From positions 1 through 59,840 of the forward strand of contig CACAAB010000007.1 of NCBI GenBank assembly GCA_902530325.1: a DNA stretch of 59,840 nt, given 5' to 3'. This document shows, piece after piece, positions 35,959-42,494 of this stretch (its first letter is position 1; the number at the start of each line of letters is the position of its first letter). A model generated the notes under the pieces. The model made no database searches, was not told the DNA's origin, and worked only from the letters and a program-made list of their open reading frames with translations. The DNA is from an uncultured SAR116 cluster alpha proteobacterium (GTDB lineage: Bacteria; Pseudomonadota; Alphaproteobacteria; Puniceispirillales; Marisalimonadaceae). Both the position numbers and the translations under genes were made by a program.

Positions 35959-37232
35959 TTTTTTCCTCTAAGAATTTCCAAAGCTCTTTTAAAAAAATCA
36001 GCTTGACCAAAATTTCCTGATTTTAGAGTAACTGAAACAGGTTTGTTACAATTTGAATTTGGCGACCAAAGAGCAGGAACTCCATGAGCAATTTCTTTTC
36101 CAATTTTTAATTCTTGTAGCCCTAATCCATTAACTACGGCACCTGATGTCTCTCCGCCGGCAGATATAAAAATACCGAAAGTATTATTTAAAAGTTTACT
36201 CGATAGATTCTCAAAAAAACTTTCAATCTTATTCGCTAATACTTCTTGTCCATACTGAATTTGTTTTTCTTTAACAATTTTTGGATCTGCAGATGAATAA
36301 ATTAAAGGTGATAGTGTTTCATTATTTTTAATCCATCTTATAACATCTTCAATTAACTTTTCGTTATTCATCACTTCGTCGGCAGAAATAAAATATGACG
36401 GATTATCTTTTTTATAAACCCCTATTTGACTCAAAGTAGCAGATGAACAAGAGCCTGATAGAATTACTGCATTTGTTGTATTTTCAGGAATTTGAAAATT
36501 TTCATCCGAGAGTAAACCATCTTTTTTATAAATTTTTGGTAAACCTAAGGCAATTCCTGATCCACCAGTTAAAAATTGTAAATCTTTTACTCCGTTACAA
36601 ATAATTTCAAAATCTTCATTATTGGTTGTATCAACTATTGCGTATTTACAACCTTCAATTTTTAAATTGTTAACTTTATCTTTAACACTTTGTGGACCAT
36701 TATTTATTGTTTTATAGTCAATTAATCCAACATTATGTTTAGTTTGGTAGTCTAGCCATCTGACTAAATTATGGTCAATCATGGGTGTTAAAGGGTGTTT
36801 TTCCATCCCTGATTCATTGAGTGGTTTTCCATTTACAAACATATGTCCGTAAAACACTGTTCTTCCTGCATCTGGAAAAGAAGGACAGGCTATGGTGAAG
36901 TCAACATTTAATTCTTCCATTATAGCATCAGTAACTGGACCTATATTTCCTTCTTTTGTCGAATCAAATGTGGAACAATATTTAAATATGAATTGACTAC
37001 AACCAGCATTTTTTAACCATTCCAAAGCTTTTAGACTCTCTGATACAGCTTCATTTATTGGAATTGTTCTTGTTTTTAGTGCAATTACAGCAGCATCAGC
37101 ATTGGTTAGTGAGGTTTTGTTTTTAGAGGAGGGAACCCCCGCAAACATAGAAACTTGCATTCCAGATTTTTTTAAATTATTTGCTATGTCTGATGACCCT
37201 GTAAAGTCATCTCCTATAATTCCAAGTATCAT
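35955..37232 (-). CDS. Four-carbon acid sugar kinase family protein (DUF1537; OtnK/DtnK-like)
   Basis: A 425-residue kinase of the four-carbon acid sugar kinase family. The N-domain starts GIIGDDFTGSSDIANNL and contains KYCSTFDSTKEGNIGPV, CPSFPDAGRTVFYGHMFVNGK and FLTGGSGIALGLP. The C-domain has VILSGSCSSAT and the nucleotide-binding ISAGGETSGAVVNGLG. Characterised relatives phosphorylate D-threonate, L-threonate or D-erythronate at C4. It is followed on the same strand by nothing and preceded by an ABM protein (12 bases) and an isopropylmalate-dehydrogenase-like gene, forming a compact sugar-acid operon. The exact four-carbon acid is unknown. Confidence 0.9.
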   Translation of the reverse strand: MILGIIGDDFTGSSDIANNLKKSGMQVSMFAGVPSSKNKTSLTNADAAVIALKTRTIPINEAVSESLKALEWLKNAGCSQFIFKYCSTFDSTKEGNIGPVTDAIMEELNVDFTIACPSFPDAGRTVFYGHMFVNGKPLNESGMEKHPLTPMIDHNLVRWLDYQTKHNVGLIDYKTINNGPQSVKDKVNNLKIEGCKYAIVDTTNNEDFEIICNGVKDLQFLTGGSGIALGLPKIYKKDGLLSDENFQIPENTTNAVILSGSCSSATLSQIGVYKKDNPSYFISADEVMNNEKLIEDVIRWIKNNETLSPLIYSSADPKIVKEKQIQYGQEVLANKIESFFENLSSKLLNNTFGIFISAGGETSGAVVNGLGLQELKIGKEIAHGVPALWSPNSNCNKPVSVTLKSGNFGQADFFKRALEILRGKN

Positions 37233-37244
37233 TTTTAATAAACT

Positions 37245-37535
37245 TTATAGTTTCTGTTTTTCTAGCTGTGTGACAATTTTTTCTTTAATCCAAGGTGTAA
37301 CCTCTTCATTAAAAGCTGAATAATGATCGCTTTTAAGGTGAATGTCAAAAGCGTCTTTATCAGTATATGTTTCATATAAAAAAACTACATTTTGGTCATT
37401 TGGATCATGACATACATCAAATTCATGACAATCTTTTTCAAGTTCAAGTGAGTCTCTAGCTTGTTGTAAAATTCTAGTTTTAAATTTATCTATATCTTTT
37501 TCGTGGATTACGAATTTTACTGTAATTACAAACAT
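37245..37535 (-). CDS. Antibiotic biosynthesis monooxygenase (ABM) domain protein
   Basis: A 96-residue dimeric alpha/beta-barrel protein. It shows the ABM pattern: opening strand FVITVKFVIHEKDIDKF, conserved E-K-DCHEFDVC, then VVFLYETYTDKDAFDIHLKSDHY. LsrG-like and YgiN-like relatives act on small sugars, quinones or aldehydes without cofactors. It sits between the four-carbon acid kinase (12 bases) and the dehydrogenase (18 bases) and probably assists the same pathway, for example as an isomerase. That role is inference. Confidence 0.85.
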   Translation of the reverse strand: MFVITVKFVIHEKDIDKFKTRILQQARDSLELEKDCHEFDVCHDPNDQNVVFLYETYTDKDAFDIHLKSDHYSAFNEEVTPWIKEKIVTQLEKQKL

Positions 37536-37553
37536 TAATTTATTAATCTCCTC

Positions 37554-38681
37554 TTAAGTTAATATTTGTTTTTGAATCTCATTATCTTTTAATAAACCAC
37601 TTAAAGTTTCAGTTATTGCCGTTGTTCCCATATCACCTCCAAATTCTATTGGTCTTAATTCATTTCTTTCAAAACCAATTTCAATTGCAGTCTCAATTAA
37701 TCTAGAACTTAACAAAGTACTTTTACATTTTGTTTTATCAGATAAATATTCGAGCATCAGAGATGCACTTAAAATAGTAGCTAGCGGATTAGCCTTGTCC
37801 TGTCCAAGTATATCAGGCGCACTCCCATGGGCAGGTTGAAATAATCCATGATTATCACCTATTTCAGCACACGATGCCATACCCATTCCTCCGATAAGGC
37901 CTCCTCCTAAATCAGATAATATGTCACCAAACATATTTTCCATAACCATTACATCGTATTCCCAAGGATTTCTAATTAAGTTGAGTGCCATTGCATCAAC
38001 ATAGCAATGCTCAGCATCTATATCTTTAAATTTAACTTTTCTTTCATCAAATATTCTCCTGAAAAATGCTTGTGATCTAAAAACATTAGCTTTATCAACG
38101 CAAGTTACTTTGCCAAGCTTACCTTTTTTCTTTCTTTGTCTTGCTAACTTAAATGCAAAATCATGTAATTTTTCAGTAGTTGCTCTAGTTATTTTCATTA
38201 CATCTTGCACTTCTTGATCATTTTCTACAGGACATCTATTGTGAACAGCAGCAGTATAAAATAATCCTTCAGTAGATTCTCTTAAAATAATTAAATCTAT
38301 ATTTCTTGATAATTCATTACTTAATCTATTAGGTATATTTTTGTATGCTTTAACTGGTCTTACACCAGCGTACAAGCCAAACATTTCTCTAAATCTTAGG
38401 TGAGGGCATATTTCAGTTCCATCTTTATGACGAACACTAGGTAACCCAATTGCGCCTAAAAAAATACTATCGAGTTCATCAACTTTTTTTTCTCCTCCTG
38501 GTTCAACATCTTTTCCAGTCAAAGAATAATATTCTGCTCCTGCTTTGATCATATGCCATTCGCATTTAAATCCACCTGTTATTTTTGAAGACAAGTCAAC
38601 AATTGAAATAGCTGAATTTACTATGTCTTTACCTATCCCATCTCCAGGCACGGTAGCTATCTGAAATTCATTATTATTCAT
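37554..38681 (-). CDS. Isopropylmalate/isocitrate dehydrogenase family protein in a sugar-acid operon
   Basis: A 375-residue beta-decarboxylating dehydrogenase. Seen: VPGDGIGKDIV, the arginine segment LRFREMFGLYAGVRP, ILRESTEGLFYT, the catalytic lysine region VTCVDKANVF, the metal-binding ENMFGDILSDL and QPAHGSAPDILGQDKANP. It keeps all three substrate arginines. It is not the tartrate type of the two paralogues. First gene of an operon with the ABM protein and the four-carbon acid kinase, where other bacteria carry a PdxA-type phosphothreonate dehydrogenase. ATG 38681 is preferred; a TTG four codons upstream has no ribosome-binding site. Confidence 0.85.
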   Translation of the reverse strand: MNNNEFQIATVPGDGIGKDIVNSAISIVDLSSKITGGFKCEWHMIKAGAEYYSLTGKDVEPGGEKKVDELDSIFLGAIGLPSVRHKDGTEICPHLRFREMFGLYAGVRPVKAYKNIPNRLSNELSRNIDLIILRESTEGLFYTAAVHNRCPVENDQEVQDVMKITRATTEKLHDFAFKLARQRKKKGKLGKVTCVDKANVFRSQAFFRRIFDERKVKFKDIDAEHCYVDAMALNLIRNPWEYDVMVMENMFGDILSDLGGGLIGGMGMASCAEIGDNHGLFQPAHGSAPDILGQDKANPLATILSASLMLEYLSDKTKCKSTLLSSRLIETAIEIGFERNELRPIEFGGDMGTTAITETLSGLLKDNEIQKQILT

Positions 38682-38802
38682 GTGTGATACCAAATTTGTT
38701 TAATAAAATATTACTTGGGTCGATTAACATTTACAATGATTTAATAGATGTTTGTAATTTATAAAAAAAATCTTTTAGAGTTATAAATTTTTAAATGAAA
38801 TG

Positions 38803-38846
38803 TGGATGAACTAAATTAATCTTGGGAGATATATTGAGTTCATCCA
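38803..38846. repeat. Perfect 10-base inverted repeat in the mbfA upstream region
   Basis: TGGATGAACT (38803-38812) and AGTTCATCCA (38837-38846) are exact reverse complements separated by 24 bases. No T-run follows on either strand, so it is not a terminator. It lies between two divergent genes and just before the Fur-box-like sequences. It could be a spaced operator or an RNA stem in a leader. Confidence 0.6.
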
Positions 38847-38861
38847 TATATAAACAGTAAT

Positions 38862-38880
38862 GATAATGATTATTATTGTC
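38862..38880. promoter_or_regulatory. Fur-box-like site 1 upstream of mbfA
   Basis: GATAATGATTATTATTGTC matches the 19-base Fur consensus at 16 positions by my count. It is in the 308-base gap between divergent genes, 110 bases before the mbfA ATG. The surrounding AT-rich DNA lowers its specificity. Confidence 0.55.
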
Positions 38881-38901
38881 AATTATATATTTAATTATTT
38901 T

Positions 38902-38920
38902 AATAATTATTATCATTTGC
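38902..38920. promoter_or_regulatory. Fur-box-like site 2 upstream of mbfA
   Basis: AATAATTATTATCATTTGC matches the Fur consensus at 14 of 19 positions. It lies 21 bases after site 1, so the two could be occupied together. It is 70 bases before the mbfA start. Confidence 0.4.
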
Positions 38921-38989
38921 AAAAATAAATAATAAATTCAATGACTTATTAATTAAACTAATATATTAAAAACCTTTTGGGAATGCATT

Positions 38990-39964
38990 ATGTACAAATC
39001 TTTGATAAAAAAGAAATTTCAGGACTTAAACGATAATGAAATATTATCTCTTGCAATTGATAGTTTAGAAGAAGATATAAAACTATATGATGAGTATTCT
39101 TCTCATTTTCTTATAAATTACCCAGTTACATCAAAAATGTTTAAACAAATGTCTATTTTAAAAAATAAAAATAGAAAAAAATTAGTTGAATTACATAAAA
39201 ATAAATTTGGTGAGACTTTAAGCATTACTAACCAAAAAGAAATTGCTAATTATTTCAAAAGAAAACCTGAATGGTTAGTTATAAAGAATTCTATTGAAAA
39301 AGTTAGAAACGAAATTATTGAAATGGAAACTTTGTCTGCTCAATTTTATAATTCCTTTGCTAAAAAATCCCAAAATATTGAAATTAGAAATTTACTTATT
39401 GACTTAGCATTAATGAGTAGAGAGCAGAAAGATAATGCTAAATTGATATTATTGAATGCTAAAAAATCACGAAGCGCCAAAGAGGAAGTTACTAAAGATA
39501 AAAGACAGTTTATTTTAACATGGGTCCAGCCAGGTCTTGCGGGTCTTATGGATGGATCAGTTTCAACTTTAGCTCCAATTTTTGCTACTGCTTTCGCAAC
39601 AAAAGACAGTCATACAACATTATTAGTTGGTTTAGCAGCATCTATAGGAGCTGGAATTTCAATGGGTTTTACAGAAGCTGTACATGATGATGGAGTAATA
39701 TCAGGGAGAGGCTCACCAATAAAGCGAGGGTTTGCCTCAGGCATTATGACTACAATAGGGGGGTTAGGTCATGCACTCCCATATTTGATTTCTGACTTTT
39801 ATGTTGCAACAGTGATTGCAATGTTTTTTGTACTAGTTGAGCTTTGGGCTATTGCGTGGATACAAGCTAAATATATGGAAATTAAATTTACAAAAGCCGT
39901 GTTTCAAGTGGTTTTTGGTGGATCATTAGTTCTGGCTGCTGGTATATTAATAGGTGGAGGTTAA
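38990..39964 (+). CDS. mbfA: MbfA-type membrane-bound ferritin / VIT1-like iron exporter
   Basis: A 324-residue two-domain protein. Residues about 1-160 are a helical ferritin-like domain with spaced glutamates (SLEEDIKLYDEY, EMETLSAQFYNSF, MSREQKDNA). Residues about 175-324 are a VIT1/CCC1-like membrane domain: WVQPGLAGLMDGSVSTLAPIFATAFA, GLAASIGAGISMGFTEAVHDDG and a hydrophobic C-terminus. This fusion is the erythrin-vacuolar iron transporter family; characterised MbfA exports iron and protects against iron and peroxide stress. Fur-box-like sites and an inverted repeat lie upstream. The ferric-uptake gene follows, so import and export are adjacent. Confidence 0.88.
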   Translation: MYKSLIKKKFQDLNDNEILSLAIDSLEEDIKLYDEYSSHFLINYPVTSKMFKQMSILKNKNRKKLVELHKNKFGETLSITNQKEIANYFKRKPEWLVIKNSIEKVRNEIIEMETLSAQFYNSFAKKSQNIEIRNLLIDLALMSREQKDNAKLILLNAKKSRSAKEEVTKDKRQFILTWVQPGLAGLMDGSVSTLAPIFATAFATKDSHTTLLVGLAASIGAGISMGFTEAVHDDGVISGRGSPIKRGFASGIMTTIGGLGHALPYLISDFYVATVIAMFFVLVELWAIAWIQAKYMEIKFTKAVFQVVFGGSLVLAAGILIGGG

Positions 39965-39975
39965 AAAAAATTAAT

Positions 39976-40004
39976 TTGACATTGATAATAGTTATGGTAA
40001 TAAT
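39976..40004 (+). promoter_or_regulatory. Sigma-70 promoter of the ferric-binding protein gene
   Basis: A perfect -35 box TTGACA (39976-39981) is followed after exactly 17 bases by AATAAT (39999-40004, 5/6). The transcript would start near 40011, inside the Fur-box-like site, and the gene starts at 40042. This shows that upstream in-frame start codons of this gene lie in the promoter and are not used. Confidence 0.75.
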
Positions 40005-40020
40005 AATGATAATGATTCGC
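40002..40020. promoter_or_regulatory. Fur box over the ferric-binding protein promoter
   Basis: AATAATGATAATGATTCGC matches the Fur consensus at 15 of 19 positions and overlaps the -10 box and predicted start point. Binding there would block RNA polymerase, the standard way iron-replete Fur represses iron uptake. Confidence 0.7.
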
Positions 40021-40041
40021 AATAACATAATGGTGTTTTAC

Positions 40042-41079
40042 ATGAAAAGTCTTAAATCTTTATTATTTTGTATTTTCAACTTAATTTTTTGTTTATCTAT
40101 CTTAATTTTTGGAATACAACGCGCTAGTGCAAAAGAGTTAAACATTTATTCTTATCGAAGCCCTGCTCTTTTGGAACCATTTATTAAACAATATGAAAAA
40201 GAATTTTCAGTAAAATTTAACGTTTTACACGCTAAGAAAGGCTTGGCGCAAAGGCTCAAATCCGAAGGAAAAAATTCTCCTGCAGATGTGATTCTTACCG
40301 TTGATATTTCAAGATTATCTGAGCTTGCGGATATGGATTTAGTTAAAAAAATTAACTCAGACGTAATAAATAGAAATGTTCCAAATCATTTAAGAGATAT
40401 AAACAAAAAATGGATTAGTTTATCTACTAGAGCAAGAATAATAGGTGTTTCCAAAGAAAGGGTAAATAAAAACGAGATTAATGATATTGAAGATTTAGCA
40501 AAACCAAAGTTTAGGGGTAAAATATGTACAAGAATTGGAAGTCATCCATATAATAGAGCATTATTGGCTTCAATAGTTGCACATAAAGGTGAGATAAAAG
40601 CAAAATCATGGGCAGAAGGTTTAGTTTCAAATTTTGCTAGAAAACCAAAAGGTAATGACAGAGCACAAGCAAAAGGAATTTACTCAGGTGAGTGTGATAT
40701 AGTTTTAATGAACACATATTATTTTGCATTAATGAAATTTAATGAAAAGAAACCTGAACAAAAAAATTGGGCACGAGCAACAGAAGTAATATTCTATAAC
40801 CAAGGTAATAGAGGACAACATGTTAACATTTCAGGTGCGGCTATTGCAAAATATTCAAAAAATAGTGAAGAAGCTCTAAAATTTATTGAATGGCTTACTA
40901 TGCCAAAAGCACAGAAAATTTATGCAAATGTTAATTTTGAATATCCAGTAAATCCTAAAGTTAAACTTGATGGCAAAATAATGGAATGGGGTACATTTAA
41001 ATCAGATAGCTTACCAATAAGTGAGATTGCTAAAAATGCAAAAAAAGCACAAATGATAATTGATCAGGTTGGTTGGTGA
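40042..41079 (+). CDS. Ferric iron ABC transporter, periplasmic binding protein (FutA/FbpA-type)
   Basis: A 345-residue exported solute-binding protein. The signal peptide is residues 1-31 (ending RASA), then the mature part begins KELNIYSYRSPALLEPFIKQ, the usual start of FutA/FbpA proteins. Other landmarks are ADVILTVDISRL, GVSKERVN, ICTRIGSHPYNRAL and the paired tyrosines MNTYYFALMKF that coordinate ferric iron in the family. The start is ATG 40042; longer versions run through the promoter. It is Fur-controlled by the box at 40002. The matching permease is at 42495-44144 on the other strand; no ATPase gene is in the window. Confidence 0.88.
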   Translation: MKSLKSLLFCIFNLIFCLSILIFGIQRASAKELNIYSYRSPALLEPFIKQYEKEFSVKFNVLHAKKGLAQRLKSEGKNSPADVILTVDISRLSELADMDLVKKINSDVINRNVPNHLRDINKKWISLSTRARIIGVSKERVNKNEINDIEDLAKPKFRGKICTRIGSHPYNRALLASIVAHKGEIKAKSWAEGLVSNFARKPKGNDRAQAKGIYSGECDIVLMNTYYFALMKFNEKKPEQKNWARATEVIFYNQGNRGQHVNISGAAIAKYSKNSEEALKFIEWLTMPKAQKIYANVNFEYPVNPKVKLDGKIMEWGTFKSDSLPISEIAKNAKKAQMIIDQVGW

Positions 41080-41229
41080 TTAAAAGAAATAACTAATACC
41101 AAAATAACCAACTAATAGCCAAGCTATACCTTTAAATAAAAAAAACAGGAATAAAACAAGTCCTGTTTTTTTTATATTTATCTTTGAAATTTTTATATAA
41201 TCTAGATATTTAGACAGTTTGACCGCCAT
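41080..41229 (-). CDS. Possible 49-residue single-pass membrane protein
   Basis: A short frame starting at ATG 41229 encodes a basic N-terminus followed by one strong membrane segment (KKTGLVLFLFFLFKGIAWLL). The FLFKGIAWLL pattern resembles small membrane proteins I associate with alphaproteobacterial genomes, but I cannot name a family. It overlaps the end of the SDR gene by 20 bases. The region 41140-41171 within it can also be read as a bidirectional terminator, so the coding interpretation is uncertain. Confidence 0.4.
   Translation of the reverse strand: MAVKLSKYLDYIKISKINIKKTGLVLFLFFLFKGIAWLLVGYFGISYFF
41140..41171. terminator. Bidirectional rho-independent terminator
   Basis: AAAAAACAGGA (41140-41150) pairs with TCCTGTTTTTT (41161-41171) around a ten-base loop. 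T-runs follow on both strands. It lies 60 bases after the ferric-binding protein gene and 39 bases after the convergent SDR gene, where a shared terminator is expected. It also falls inside a possible small membrane-protein frame. Confidence 0.7.
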
Positions 41230-41950
41230 TAATCTGGATCTCTGTTCCATTAACATATGAGAAAGTTTCTGAGCACATTGAAAGAATGACACCTGCAACT
41301 TCATCGGGTGTTCCAAATCTTTTCATAGGTATCTTCTCTGTGAGTAATTTTTTACTACTTGGAGTAACCATAGAGGTTTCAATTTCTCCAGGGGCTATGG
41401 CATTTACTCTTATATTATCTTTGGCAAGATCTGATGCCATTTCTCTTGTTAGTGATTTTAGAGCAGCTTTAGATGTTGCGTAAGCAGGTCCTGCAAATTG
41501 GTGAACATTATCACTGGCAATAGATGTTACGTTAATTATCATACCATTGGCTGATTTAAGATTATTAACAATAGCTTTTGAAATAATGATTGGAGCAAAA
41601 AAATTAACATTAAATACTTTACGCCATAATTCTAATGATGTTTCATTAAAACTAAGTCTTTCATTTTTTTTGTCTTTGGGAGAAATTGCAGCATTATTAA
41701 TGAGAGCTTTAACTGGCCTGCCATTTAAAAATTGAGATAACTCTTTAAGTTTTTTGTTTAAAGAAATTTCATCTTCGAGATCAACTTGAAAGTGAAATTG
41801 TTTATTGTTAGACCAAGGACATTTTGGTGCAACTTCAGATCGTGAGAATGTAATTACTGTCCATCCATCATCCCAAAATTTTTTTGAAGTAGCGTGACCT
41901 ATGCCTCTGCTACCTCCTGTAAGAATTATAATTTTATCTTTTTCTTCCAT
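41210..41950 (-). CDS. Short-chain dehydrogenase/reductase (FabG-like SDR)
   Basis: A 246-residue classical SDR. The cofactor loop TGGSRGIGHAT is near residue 11 (the arginine favours NADP(H)), NNAAISP is the NAG-like motif, and the catalytic Y-x-x-x-K is in AGPAYATSKAALKSL. The family C-terminus MCSETFSYVNGTEIQINGG is intact. Substrate unknown. A Fur-box-like site 15 bases before its ATG, and its position between the iron-binding protein and fur genes, suggest iron-dependent expression. It may share a transcript with fur. Confidence 0.87.
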   Translation of the reverse strand: MEEKDKIIILTGGSRGIGHATSKKFWDDGWTVITFSRSEVAPKCPWSNNKQFHFQVDLEDEISLNKKLKELSQFLNGRPVKALINNAAISPKDKKNERLSFNETSLELWRKVFNVNFFAPIIISKAIVNNLKSANGMIINVTSIASDNVHQFAGPAYATSKAALKSLTREMASDLAKDNIRVNAIAPGEIETSMVTPSSKKLLTEKIPMKRFGTPDEVAGVILSMCSETFSYVNGTEIQINGGQTV

Positions 41951-41964
41951 TTTTAAATTTTCAA

Positions 41965-41983
41965 GAAATTGATAATCATTCTT
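41965..41983. promoter_or_regulatory. Fur-box-like site upstream of the SDR gene
   Basis: GAAATTGATAATCATTCTT matches the Fur consensus at 15 of 19 positions, with an unbroken ten-base core GATAATCATT. It lies between the fur stop and the SDR start. Confidence 0.5.
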
Positions 41984-42034
41984 AATAATACAATATGTAG
42001 CTTTGAAATCAAAGAAATTAAATAAACAAGAATG

Positions 42035-42439
42035 TTATTTTTTTATTTTTTTTCCAAATAACTCTAATCTATGATCTACTAATTCATATCCCATATTAAG
42101 AGCTACTTGCCTTTTCATTTCTTCTAGTTCTTCGTTCTGAAATTCAATGATTTCACCACTCTCAACATCAATTAAATGTTCATGATGTTCACCAGCTTCT
42201 TCATATCGAGATCTACCGTCACCAATATCTAATCTTTCAATTATTCCAGCCTCTTCAAATAATTTGATTGTTCTGTAAACAGTTGCGATTGAGATTGAAC
42301 GATCTTTTTCAACAGCTCTTCTATACATTTCATCCACATCAGGGTGATCTGCTGAATCTTCGATTACTTCTAGTATAATTTTTCTAGGCAGTGTCATTCT
42401 AAGACCGTTTTTTATACATTTCTCATAAAGTTGGGCCAT
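42035..42439 (-). CDS. fur: Ferric uptake regulator (Fur)
   Basis: A 134-residue Fur-family regulator. The winged helix includes RMTLPRKIILEVIEDS and the recognition segment ISIATVYRTIKLFEEAGII. The metal/dimer domain has GEHHEHLIDVESGEIIEF and GYELVDHRLELFG. The usual C-x-x-C zinc motif after HLI is absent (HLIDVESG), as is typical of alphaproteobacterial Fur/Mur and unlike E. coli Fur. It could therefore answer to iron or manganese. The adjacent iron genes with Fur-box-like sites favour iron. An ICE-like dyad lies just upstream. It is divergent from nothing: permease, fur and SDR all run on the minus strand. Confidence 0.93.
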   Translation of the reverse strand: MAQLYEKCIKNGLRMTLPRKIILEVIEDSADHPDVDEMYRRAVEKDRSISIATVYRTIKLFEEAGIIERLDIGDGRSRYEEAGEHHEHLIDVESGEIIEFQNEELEEMKRQVALNMGYELVDHRLELFGKKIKK

Positions 42440-42456
42440 TTTTTTTCCTAGAAAGA

Positions 42457-42473
42457 TTTATAATCATTCTAAA
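42457..42473. promoter_or_regulatory. ICE-like (Irr-box-like) dyad upstream of fur
   Basis: TTTATAATCATTCTAAA reads as two seven-base arms around TCA, with one mismatch from the TTTAGAA-n3-TTCTAAA symmetry of the iron control element bound by Irr in alphaproteobacteria. It is 18 bases before the fur ATG. The position fits an operator; AT-rich background makes chance matches possible. Confidence 0.45.
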
Positions 42474-42494
42474 CTAATACAAGTTTACAAAAAA

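Noticed and set aside
39976-40041. N-terminal extension of the ferric-binding protein from a TTG at 39976
   Set aside because: That TTG is the first three bases of a perfect -35 box, and the region holds the -10 box and a Fur-box-like site. ATG 40042 opens a normal signal peptide.
41230-41316. 78-residue version of the small membrane frame, starting at 41316
   Set aside because: The first 29 codons lie inside the conserved C-terminus of the SDR gene and do not look like protein. Only the 49-residue version is kept as a possibility.
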